A stretch of DNA of 64,000 nt from Ceratopteris richardii (taxonomy: Eukaryota; Streptophyta; Polypodiopsida; Polypodiales; Pteridaceae): positions 24,104,772 to 24,168,771 of the forward strand of contig CM035444.1 of assembly GCA_020310875.1 (NCBI GenBank), written 5' to 3'. The notes under the pieces were generated by a model that saw only the letters and a program-made list of their open reading frames with translations, ran no database searches and was not told where the DNA came from. The translations under genes and the position numbers were made by a program. This document shows, piece after piece, positions 54,800 through 64,000 of this stretch (position 1 is its first letter; every line of letters starts with the position of its first letter).

Positions 54800-55405
54800 T
54801 TTGTGTATGTTGTTCCACTAGATGGGAGGTATGTCTCTATGCACAAATGTATGCATACTGATTCTAGTTGTTATTCCTAAGTGTTGCAATTAAAGTGCAT
54901 TTCTACCCCAATTTTGCACCACTTTTAGTTGATGAATGAAAGGTCTTCCTAGAATCATTTCATAGTTGCTTGCTTGGCTAAAGTTCAAGATAGCTAGAGT
55001 GTGATCAAAATCAAATCCATAAGTATTCAACTTCATGTTCTCTAGAAAACCAATGGATCACTCTATGTGTCCATGAGCCATTTGTAATTTCAATCAATTG
55101 GGTTGCAGTGCAAGTTTTCCCCACTTTTCCCACACGAATTTAGTGTCTATTGCTATGCTTGCTCCACTATCTAATATTTATTTCATAGTGTGCCCATTGA
55201 ATGAGATAGCTAGGCATGTATCGCCCTCATATCCTTCACTATATTCCCCTACCTTGTCCATTGGCACTTGCTTCACACTCAAACTATATGTTTTAGGTTT
55301 AAATTCTAAAGGTTTAGTCTGAGTGAAGGTTGGGTCCACATGTTTGGCCATTTTTTTTTGTAAGTGTGGCCTTGCGCACAATACTTCCCTATGGTTAACG
55401 TACAT
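54800..55405 (-). pseudogene. Gypsy aspartic protease region
   Basis: The minus strand reads CLAISFNGHTMK, a TAA, then ILDSGASIAI near 55170-55140: DSGAS is the retropepsin active site. NYEMILGRPFIHQ near 54960 is the I(L/V)GRPF flap-end motif of plant gypsy proteases. Some stops. Confidence 0.78.
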
Positions 55406-56479
55406 TTTACTTGGGCATTTTTCAATACTTCCATGCTCAGTGTACTCTTTCTTGTTTGGGACATAGAAAACTAATGGATGTTACCTTCTTCACTATAGAC
55501 TCTCTTTCGTATTCTCTTGTATATCATGGAAAATCTCTAAGATCTCCATCTTCTTTTTCTCCTTCATTTGAAAGAACAATTATCGAAGCACTCTCATTCA
55601 AGGGATGATCCAAGAACTAAGATTCATCAAAATCATGAACCTTTTGTAGTAGTGGTTCTTCTCCTTCTTTCCTCTCTTTCTTCCATCTCGCTTCTTTCAC
55701 CTTATCCCATAAATACTCTAGCCACTTCTCCTCTACTTCGGGGATCGCGGAGCAATATCTACCTCTTCATTGTTTCAATTGTACAACTCATCAGTAGTAG
55801 GCTCTGAATCCAAAGATTCGATAGAATTGCCACAATCCTAGTTTCAATGGGTTTTTCTCTAGGCTCTTTTCTTATGCTAGGTTCTACATGAGACAAATGA
55901 AGCTCTCGATCCATCATTGAAGTGAGGATGGGCTTTTGAACTCCAATTGTGTGTGCTTTCTCCCTAAGAAAGCTAACTTCCTCAAGAATTTTTTATGACA
56001 AAATCAATGAGTTTCTTGCACATGCTAAGCCTTTCTTTCTCTAATTGGGCACCTGGGTAACAATGATGGTGTGTTTCTATAGTAGGGCCACTTTTGAGCC
56101 CCATAGGCTTTAATCATTATCTCTAAATGCTCAGGGAGTGGATTTGCAAGCACAAAACTTGCTTTCATCTTCTCATAGATGTTCTTTTCCTTAGATGCTA
56201 TTGATTTTTCTAGAGAAACCTCATTGCTTGCCTCATGAAGTTCTTTCTCTAAGCTTACTTTCTTCTCATTTTTTACTCATTTTCTTCTTTCATTGTTTCC
56301 AATTCAAGTTCCTTCTCTTCTTCTTTTTTCCCCAGATGGCTCTAGATAGAGGGATTGAGGAGGTGAAGAATTTTATTCTTCATTTGACTATTTGATCTCA
56401 TGCTCCTTAGATTGTTCTTTAGCTTGAGCCTGTGTTACTGCTTGAAGAGGCACTTGCCTTTCGGAATCACTACCACTTT

Positions 56480-56845
56480 CCATGATCTTAACCATCTTCA
56501 CTGGAGTGTGATTAGTGTTTTGAAGGTTCTAAGGATAGTTTTTAATTAAGTGCTCTTTCCCACAATTCTTGCAAAACCTTTCAATCTTCTATGTGAATGT
56601 CTCAGATGACTTAGGATAATCCTTTAGGAAGTGGTTGCTGCCACATCTGTAGCATGGACCTTTGTAGCTCCTTTTTTTACATAATAAATTCCTTGACTAG
56701 GTTGATCAGTCCAATCGGGGACGAGTGTTTGCAAGATAGTAAGCTTCTTCCTTATTCCATCTCCTTCGATGTATGTATCCTCATGATACTCGTTTCTATC
56801 TTTTGTGCATGTCTCAATATATTTAGGGCTTGTTGCTATCATGAT
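56480..56845 (-). pseudogene. Gypsy gag zinc-knuckle region
   Basis: Two motifs read CYRCGSNHFLKDY and CKNCGKEHLIKNY (about 56650-56530), i.e. C-x2-C-x3-H-x4-Y. Retroviral-type knuckles end in Cys, and both end in Tyr here. A TAG lies between them. Flanking sequence is Lys/Glu/Gln-rich. Confidence 0.65.
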
Positions 56846-58395
56846 TAGTCATATTGGAACAATGGCCCTTTCTATATTTTCTCTACATACTTGGTTGGAA
56901 AAATCTTTGGACATGGAGGCAGTTGTTGATTCAAAACTAGCCTTGAAGGATTCTGATTGCCTTCATTATATCTAAGTTCTTGTAAGGTCCCCTTTAGTAT
57001 TTTTGTAGATCTCTAGAAGGATTTCCATATACATCCATACGAGGATACATAGGTCTAGGTTGGTACTATGGTCTCTACTGAAATTGTTATTGTTGATACT
57101 ATTGTTGAGGTGTTTTGATGTAATCTACTAGTGTGTACCTTAGCACTCTATCGCACATGTAAGTGGGATGATCCCCATTATAGTGCTAATATATCCTAAC
57201 TTGTTGTGGTCCTTGGTTGTATGGTGTGATACGTTCATGTTCCCTCTTGAGCTTTTTCGCTACCAAATCTGTAATTTCTTCAATCAAATATTTTGTTGAA
57301 CTAGAGGAAGTAGATGCTTCACTCTTTGTCTCGGATGGTAAAATCTTCAATTTTGTAGATAAATTATCCTCTAAGACTATTCATTAGTCAATCACTCTAG
57401 GAGTAGAGAAATCAACTTCCTCTGTGGTGGACTTTCTCTACGTAAACATCTATCTATATTTTTCTTGAAGCATCTTGCTACTACTCACACAAATTTGTGG
57501 CTAGCATGATTGAGGCTATAGATTAAAGAATTCGAATCATGCTTAACTCTTCATTTGGAAAATTCTCTAATGAAATCTTCCACAAGAGCATTCAAGTTTT
57601 TGAACATGCCTATTGTCAATGGTTAAAACCATGATAATGTCATCCAATCAGACTTAATCCAAATGCCTCGTATTGCATGAAAAATCCAGTGACTTGTTCA
57701 GCTTTCAAGGCTTGCTTGAACACAGCTACATGATCATAGACCCATCATAACAATTCTTCATGCACTTGGCCACTTGGTATGGTTGAAGGTGATGTCTTGG
57801 ATCTAGAATTCTAATAATAGGTTTCTTACTTGAGGATTAACTTGCTCGTAAGCTGATGTTGTGTGAACGTGCTCTTGCACTACCACTCTCATTTGGAGTC
57901 TAGTTGGAGGTGCCTAGAGTTGACTTCCTCATCGATATTATAGAATGGAACTTCAAAAGGATTTGTATTTACAGTAGGCTTGAGTCCTATGGTTTACCTA
58001 CTAGCTCCTTTAGGTCCTAAGTTTTTGCCCGAAGATTGAGGATTACATCTTGCAAATGACTGTTTAAGTTCTATGATTTTCCAATATGAGTTGTCTATCT
58101 CATCTTTGATTTTAGGCAACAGAGTAGGAGTGGACCGGTTATAGTTCGCATAGACCACTCTCTTGGTAAGTGGAGTAGCTGCATTATTTGTCTCGTATCC
58201 CTTTTGTGAACTCCTTTCCATATAGATGGCCTTCCATGAAGGTTCAACATTTACAAAATGGAGTATGTGCATTCCTTCTACTACCATTCCTTTTGGCGGC
58301 ATGGGCAAAATCTCTAGGATGTCATCATCACCCATGTCAACCAAGATCATTATCCCATGTTTCTTGTTTGTATACTCAAGATTGGGAGTGAGCAC
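56846..58395 (-). pseudogene. Gag-like coding remnant of the gypsy element
   Basis: 58395-57994 is open: MILVDMGDDDILEILPMPPK, VEGMHILHFVNVEPSWKAIY and NSYWKIIELKQSFARCNPQS. The rest (56846-57990) has fragmentary frames with many stops. The place upstream of the knuckles fits gag, but no gag motif is clear. 55406-56479 between protease and knuckles is similarly broken. Confidence 0.45.
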
Positions 58396-58910
58396 GTAGA
58401 TTATTCCTTATCTTCATAGTGGTCGGTGCAAAAATTAACTATTGGGTGTGGATCTACAGTCAAGCAATCAGGATTTTTATTTCTAACTGCTTGATGAATA
58501 GGTCCTCTAGATAGATGCCTATCCTATGGGAAAATTTCTAGAATTCTAGAGCCTTGGGCCACAATGAAAATCTCGATTTGAAAAGCTCCATCCACGCCAC
58601 CAAGGGGGAGTAGTGAGTCTGAGTCCCCCAATCCCTTGCAGCCTCAATATTCTTGATCATCTTAGGCACCCCACGAATCCTAATACATCGATCCTGCTAC
58701 TGCCCCACTATGAGACCCTTGAATCGGAGCCAATTAGCCACACGACTTGGACCTCTGGCAAAATCACCAAGGACACATGAAGATGGGAGCCAATCAAGAA
58801 ACCTCTCTCCATACAAAGAAGAGAATTCTAGGTCAGATGATGACGGACCTTCTCCTCAATACAAGAGGGAGAGAGCTAGACAAGAGCAGCCCGCAATTGC
58901 TCCCACGATC
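58396..58910 (+). other. Unassigned; possible charged coding remnant
   Basis: A plus-strand frame at 58653-58958 reads KSPRTHEDGSQSRNLSPYKE and SDDDGPSPQYKRERARQEQP, Ser/Arg/Glu-rich like a retroelement gag tail. It overlaps the copia gag on the other strand at its end. No family recognised. Confidence 0.25.
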
Positions 58911-59387
58911 TCAGGATATTACAAGCCTAGCCTCTTCTTCAATCAGCTCTCCAATTGAAGCCAATATATATGCAACCTCTTTGACCTTAGTGACAAACTC
59001 TATAATAGTTTGCTTTGGCCTCTTCTTCATTTGGTTGAACACGTTCCATGAATGGTTCTTCCTAACTTTGGTGCTAGCAGAAAAGGTCTCAAGTGAATCC
59101 CAAGTCTCTTGAGATGTTTTGCATCCTCTAATATGTGGTAACAAAAAATCAAAGATAGAGTCTAAGATGTATGACCTTGCTTCAGCATCTCTTGCACACA
59201 AAAGTGTGATTTTCTCTGTCTCCTCTTGTGTAGGTCCTCCTTTGGATCTTGGAATAGGCATAATTTCATCACTTGCTATAATTCCACAGAGACTACTACC
59301 TTGCAAATAAGCTTCCATTCTGTTTTGCCAAGAAGCATAGTTGTTCCTACCAAGCTTCTCAATCATTGAGGGAAAGTCATCACCCAT
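58911..59387 (-). pseudogene. Copia-D gag N-terminus
   Basis: The ATG at 59387 begins MGDDFPSMIEKLGRNNYASW, with the L.R.NY.SW copia gag motif, then RMEAYLQGSSLCGII, HIRGCKTSQETWDSLETF and IIEFVTKVKEVAYILASIG. 158 codons are open. The reading frame stops at 58911 in unrelated sequence, so the rest of gag and all of pol are missing. Its leader, primer-like site and LTR lie to the right. Confidence 0.88.
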
Positions 59388-59668
59388 CTTGATGTTGCTT
59401 TGAAACCACTGCGAGAACTTGGAGAAGCTTGAAAGTAGTAGAAATATGAGGTTCCAAGTGTTGAAGTTTGGTCCAACTAACTAGCACATGACCAACCCTT
59501 GCACTCTTGGAGAGTCAAATACACCTTATAGGCTTGTGGTTAGTGCAATAAAATCCACTATGTACTTTGGATCATCAACGAGAGATGAGTGATGCAAAAC
59601 ATATAAGTTTACACAATGATTAGTCAAATAGACTTGCTATTTTGGGTTGAATTATACAACTTCAAATG
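59388..59668 (-). other. Copia-D leader
   Basis: Non-coding sequence between the gag ATG and the tandem duplication. Confidence 0.5.
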
Positions 59669-60310
59669 TCCAGTACACCGAGACTAATTACAAATAATCA
59701 AATTCCTCTTAGAGGAAGATCACACAGGGTTGAGTAGCTAAAATGCATAAGAGATGGAATCATTAATCAACCAATGTGATAATTATAAGTTTAACTCTAA
59801 TTGGTGATAGTCCCAACTTTTCAGGGATGTGCAGAGATACACCCTGAGACCTTAAATCACTTGTTCCTCATAATCTATTGAACCAAATGTTAGAAATATT
59901 TGTAACATGAAGTAGACACCATTACCTTTCCAATGAATGCTCGTTCATAAAGTTTGGATCATTGTAGAGAGAGAACCAACCTCTGCAAGTCCAGTACACC
60001 CAGACTAATTACAAATAATCAAATTCCTCTTAGAGGAAGATCACACAGGGTTGAGTAGCTAAAATGCATAAGAGATGGAATCATTAATCAACCAATGTGA
60101 TAATTATAAGTTTAACTCTAATTGGTGATAGTCCCGACTTTTCAAGGATGTGTAGAGATACACCTTGAGACCTTAAATCACTTGTTCCTCATAATCTATT
60201 GAACCAAGTGTTAGAAATATTTGTAACATGAAGTAGACACCATTACCTTTCCAATGAATGCTTGTTCATAAAGTTTGGATCATTGTGGAGAGAGAACCAA
60301 CCTCTGCAAG
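59669..60310. repeat. 321-bp tandem duplication over the leader/LTR boundary
   Basis: Units 59669-59989 and 59990-60310 are about 97 percent identical, with roughly nine substitutions and no gap. Each contains the end of the leader, the primer-like site (ATTGAACCAA) and the first 102 bp of the LTR (TGTTAGAAATATTTG). Confidence 0.95.
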
Positions 60311-60742
60311 TTGACTGAACTTGGAGATGATGATGCAGAGATTGACGAAGAGCAAAGTTGAAGATCAAAAGTATATGTATATTGATTTAACTTAATGTAC
60401 AAAAGATTATGAGCCTTTATAGAAGAAATTACTTTCCTACAATCTAGGAAACGTAAAAAAATCAAGTCTAGCCAACCTTGATTTAAGTGATTGATTAATC
60501 ATCGTCACCAACCTTCAAACTCGTGGAATCTTGGTTTCTTGTTTTATCTTTTTACAAGAATAAAACTCTAAGATTTTCCATGAATAAGAGATCCATAAGA
60601 GACTCTTATGAAATATTATAAATAAGCTTTTACATGGATGAAGATTCTCAAGAAGTATCCTATCATTATGACTCATTTTAATAAAGTATTTAGGACTACG
60701 GCAAGTCCTCCTCAAGCATGATGCAAGCTTGATGATCTAACA
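60209..60742 (-). repeat. Copia-D 5' LTR
   Basis: Begins TGTTAGA and ends TCTAACA (inverted ends), about 534 bp. A partial first copy of its start is at 59888 because of the tandem duplication. The primer site next to it is degraded (reverse complement TTGGTTCAAT). Read on the minus strand it is upstream of the gag at 59387. Confidence 0.65.
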
Positions 60743-61150
60743 AGAATTTTCCTCATGACCCGGACAGGTGCAAACCAACTTTTTAACATGGTAACTACTA
60801 TTCCCTCTAACTATGGTAGTGAAGGGGAGAAAGAAGTGACGGCTCCGGTACAAATGATAGCCCAGCTAGGGCTAAGCAGCAAGGTAAGGGCAAAAAAGTA
60901 CTTGAGTCATCAAGCTCGGAAAGTGAAGAGAGCTTCCCAAGGATCCTCAACCTACAATGGGGGATCAAGAAGACTCAACGAGGAAAACAGGTCAATAAAT
61001 AGAAGAAAAACTTTGTTGAACTGAATTCTCTCAAGTCCACACAAGACGAACTAAGAAGGAAAGACGATCGACTCAAGTGGAAGCAAGAAAGAATTCAAGA
61101 GCGAGTAACACAGCAGCATCATGCTCCAACATTATCACATGCATGTGCAT
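60743..61150 (+). pseudogene. Charged coiled-coil coding remnant
   Basis: A plus-strand frame reads KKVLESSSSESEESFPRILN, then QERIQERVTQQHHAPT near 61090-61130. It is Lys/Glu/Gln-rich, like the remnant at 2557-3148, and may be from the same kind of element. The overlapping frame 60755-61024 starts with an ATG but has no family. Uncertain. Confidence 0.3.
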
Positions 61151-62725
61151 ACTAGAATCCATTATCCATGATCTCAGCTAGGATTAGTCCTAGCTAATCC
61201 TCTAACTAGCGAGTTCCAAGAACTATCGCGAGCATATCATGATAGATTAAGAGAATGCTTTAATTTTATTGGCACAGGAAACTTCATGGTGGACAACAGA
61301 AAGTGACTATATCCAAGTAATTAAGGATAAAATTTCCATACTTTGGGTGGAAAAACTCAGCGGACAGCACAAAACTGACAGTAACCAAATATTCAAAAGT
61401 AGAGACCACCACTACTTCTTTATTCAGGCCAAATCTCTGCCATACTTAAGAACATGGCAGTTAATACCACAAAAACCCTGCACATCTTCGGAAATCTTGT
61501 AAACATACATTCAATATGCAGTAAGTCTTGTTTCTGTGATAGTAAGATAGGCACTCCATTGAATAACCTTACAGCAATAACTATTATTGCAACACTATTC
61601 GTTAGATCATAATAGTACAGGCCTACAATTGGTTTTCTAGCATTTCATGTACTCCCCCTTGAAGTGAATAAAAAAGAACATAATTGAGTCTAGGGAAGGC
61701 AATCTCCTTGATGTGCTGTGAGAGGCCTTGCGAGAGTGATACAGGGCTCACAGCATCATCACATGTTCCTGTGACATTCTGGTGAGTGATAAACAAGATT
61801 GCTGTCATGTTAGATCACGTATTCTAACATCGAAGCTGTTTCTGTCACAAACGGCCATGCTATGATCCACATCCCTCCTGGTCCTCAAAAAAAATGGTAA
61901 TTAGGCACAAATCATGTAAATACGACTAGAACCAACCACAAGGATACATAGAAAAGTATACAAAGCCATAGATACATGCGATTTATAATTATACTATCTG
62001 CATCATTGCTAAGATGATAATGCTTACAAACTAAATGCCATTGCTTGTCAGTTGCTTCTGGAAACACATTCAAGTATGATTGGTACTGTTACTGAGCATT
62101 TGTATGGAATTTCAAGATACATTTACATGGCTGAACCCACTTCACTTAATTAGACTGTCCTGGAAACTTCACAATACGAAATCTTCACACAAAATACCAA
62201 ACAGAAACACTTTGTAAAAAGATACAGTCCTACCATATGTAGATTACGAGACCTCCCACTACGAAGCCATTAACATCCACTAGCAGTGATGCTATCTTTG
62301 AAAAATACACTAATGAGATTGATTTGACAGAGTCAAAAGATTGTGCTGAAACAGAGACATCAATTCAGTCAATCATTCGAGTCATTTCTATCAATTTTTT
62401 TGTTAGACTGACCAATCAAAAGTTGAGCTTCAAATCAAAACTGCCCAACACTAACTTCAGACCCAATAACTACCAATAGACAGGGACTCATTAGAAAAAC
62501 AAAGCTCACTTATGCCGATTAAGCACATGCAACAATCCCTCTCCCATCGAGCTTCTTTTGTTGCCTACAAACTACCATAACCTTTACAAGTCTAACGATG
62601 TATCTACTATCATCTGAAACCAAGACGTTATTAGAAGATCATATTGAATGATCCAATCGCATGGCATACAGCCCGTTGAGTAGGCATTGTACCATAACCT
62701 ATACATATACATCCACAGTAGAATC
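61151..62725. other. Region downstream of PURU, no gene seen
   Basis: AT-rich with short ORFs (61269-61502 plus, 61623-61808 minus) of no family. It probably includes the 3' untranslated region of the PURU gene just left of 62726. Confidence 0.5.
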
Positions 62726-63337
62726 TTAATCAAAAACAATTGTTTTCCTTTGTCCATGATGTAGTATTCTTAGATCACAATAATATTTTATGGCTTTTAC
62801 AAGGCATGCCTTTTCAAGATATTGTGACTTCATTGCAAAGCTTTCAAGACTGTCTCTATGGGAAACTCTTTCTATCTGTAAATAATCAAGAGAGAAGAGT
62901 AAAACAGGTGACTCGTCACACAAACCTCGAATCACATCACTCATCATGTAAGAATTCAGGGAAACACATATGAGGCAAAAAAGGAAAGACCTCCAGTCCA
63001 ATTTCTACATTATCAAATATTGATTTCTTATCAAGAATTTCAAACAAACTAAAATGTGAGTCTACCATTTGCTCTATGATGGGCCCGTCATCCAACTCTT
63101 CTGTCACAAAATGGCTCGTTGCACCAATCAGCTTCACCCCTGCTTCATAAGCCTGTGGAGGTTGTAAATGCCTGTTAGATGTGCCACTACTACAAACAAT
63201 CAGCCCATGCTGTGAAATCATTACACAGGAGATACCACCTGCTTGTATGGATTTGCCCCCTTGAAGGAAGGTAAAAGGCCATGATGAATGTTAATAATAT
63301 CCCTTCCATAAGTTTTCAAAAACTCTGGAGACAAAAT
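62726..63337 (-). CDS. PURU: Formyltetrahydrofolate deformylase, C-terminal exons (partial)
   Basis: Three exons on the minus strand: 63337-63239, 63152-63066 and 62875-62726 (stop TAA), with GT-AG introns of 86 and 190 bp in phase. The first exon reads [20 protein letters not shown] and FKGGNP, the formyl-transferase core with the [13 protein letters not shown] active-site signature. The second reads [20 protein letters not shown] and IIEQM, and contains the conserved catalytic Asp (EELDDGPI). The third is [13 protein letters not shown] to [14 protein letters not shown]. The enzyme hydrolyses 10-formyl-THF to formate and THF, and in plants acts in mitochondria to balance one-carbon pools and photorespiration. 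The ACT domain and transit peptide lie beyond the right edge. It is the only intact host gene here. Confidence 0.96.
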
Positions 63338-64000
63338 CTGAAATATTCATACACACTACAATGTTATTTACGCAGTAGAATCTGGCAGAAGAGGACCTTG
63401 CAGTAATCTCAAGGCAAAGATTAACAACAAGAATCTTTTTAAATCCAAAGTTTCTGCCTTCAGCAACAAAAAACCGTTGCTCTCCAGCAGCGCTAGCTCA
63501 ATGGTTTAAGTCATTTCTCTCCCTTGGGGAGGTTATGGGCATTGGGTTCAAGCCCTGTGGGGTGCGTTCGCAGGATACCCCTCATCACATGTAGTGGTGA
63601 GAAGTAAAATATGGTTGCCTTTCGGAATTAGTGGGCCTTCGGGCACTCCCATTGAAACCAATCTCCTTGTCTGACCTTAGGGCCGTCCCTATCCAGTCTC
63701 TACCCTCAGCAGGCCTTCAGGCTCTGTTCATTCCTAGTAGGTGCTAGGTGTTCAACCCCTGCTTGTGCAGGATTTGGGGGGTCCCATGGGTGCTATGCCC
63801 TTCAGTGTTGTACTTTCAATTCAAACTATCAAGAAGAGTGGATTGCAAGATCAAGCTTCCTTTGGAAAAACAAAAAACCCTTACTATTCCCCACCTCAAG
63901 CTACCAAAATAATGAGATAATATTATGCTTTTTTTATGAAAGCTTTCATTTTACATCACAAAACATCCATTTTTTGTTTGGTTTACCAACATAAGCCTCA
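63338..64000 (-). other. PURU intron (incomplete), with a SINE
   Basis: No coding homology to the upstream part of PURU is found to the window end, so the preceding exon is beyond 64000. The acceptor ATATTTCAG|ATT lies at 63338. Confidence 0.8.
63476..63868 (+). mobile_element. tRNA-derived SINE in the PURU intron
   Basis: About 393 bp between copies of AACAAAAAACC (63465-63475 and 63869-63879). Near the start are GCTAGCTCAATGGTTTAAG (box A-like) and GGGTTCAAGCCC (box B-like), spaced as in tRNA genes. The body is GC-richer than the surroundings and non-coding. It differs in sequence from the SINE at 12510. Confidence 0.8.

Larger units (their letters stand above)
52690..58395 (-). mobile_element. 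Ty3/gypsy retrotransposon remnant
   Basis: On the minus strand, in gypsy order (protease, reverse transcriptase, then integrase), are gag-like sequence, two zinc-knuckle motifs, a protease motif, partial RT with YVDD, and integrase with C-terminal domain. LTRs were not found, and many stops are present. Integrase after reverse transcriptase separates it from the copia elements around it. The lineage is not certain. Confidence 0.82.

Overview
The window is repeat-dominated nuclear DNA of a large-genome land plant, plausibly a gymnosperm. The basis is AT-rich sequence, many Ty1/copia and Ty3/gypsy remnants in different states of decay, tRNA-derived SINEs, a TRIM, a hAT remnant, and one clear plant host gene with spliceosomal introns. 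The species cannot be fixed from the sequence. The only confident host gene is at the right edge: the last three visible exons of a formyltetrahydrofolate deformylase (PURU, minus strand, 62726-63337), continuing past the window through an intron that holds a SINE.

Layout. 1-12280: decayed copies of one copia family, here called Copia-A (231-bp LTR), plus unidentified coding remnants and a 3' LTR of a second family (B). 12290-19670: Copia-B reverse transcriptase carrying a SINE with a 12-bp target duplication, a hAT remnant about 3.9 kb long that contains a complete TRIM (736 bp, TSD ACTAT), then rearranged copia ends. 19671-30984: gag and integrase remnants of Copia-A relatives, an LTR of another family, a gypsy integrase scrap and unassigned sequence. 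52022-62725: a degraded gypsy element, another copia gag with its LTR, and a 321-bp tandem duplication.

The centre, 30985-52021, is a three-level nest. A Ty1/copia element (Copia-C, minus strand, TSD CTATT) was interrupted inside its RNase H coding region by a DNA transposon at 31780-47976 (about 21-bp terminal inverted repeats, TSD ACA). That transposon was later interrupted by a young Copia-A copy at 37942-44071 (LTRs differ at 2 of 231 positions, TSD GAAGC). Without the Copia-A copy the transposon is about 10.06 kb and carries four genes: a plus-strand unknown gene (32225-33464), a minus-strand gene (34329-35864), a plus-strand unknown gene split by Copia-A (37062-44228), and a minus-strand transposase-like gene (45452-47625).

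The main result is the gene at 34329-35864. Four exons with canonical splice sites and conserved phase read as an H3-type histone tail (ARTK start), a divergent histone H3 fold that looks more like centromeric H3 (CENH3) than canonical H3, a linker, and a C48/Ulp1-type cysteine protease domain. I know of no described transposon that carries a CENH3-like histone fused to a SUMO-protease-like domain. The same transposon contains nine long hairpins built on a shared arm (core ACGACCG, also in the right TIR), concentrated in the divergent promoter of the histone fusion gene and the split gene and downstream of the split gene. The genes carry a few nonsense codons that fit C-to-T decay, so this copy is probably no longer autonomous, but its gene structure is still readable.
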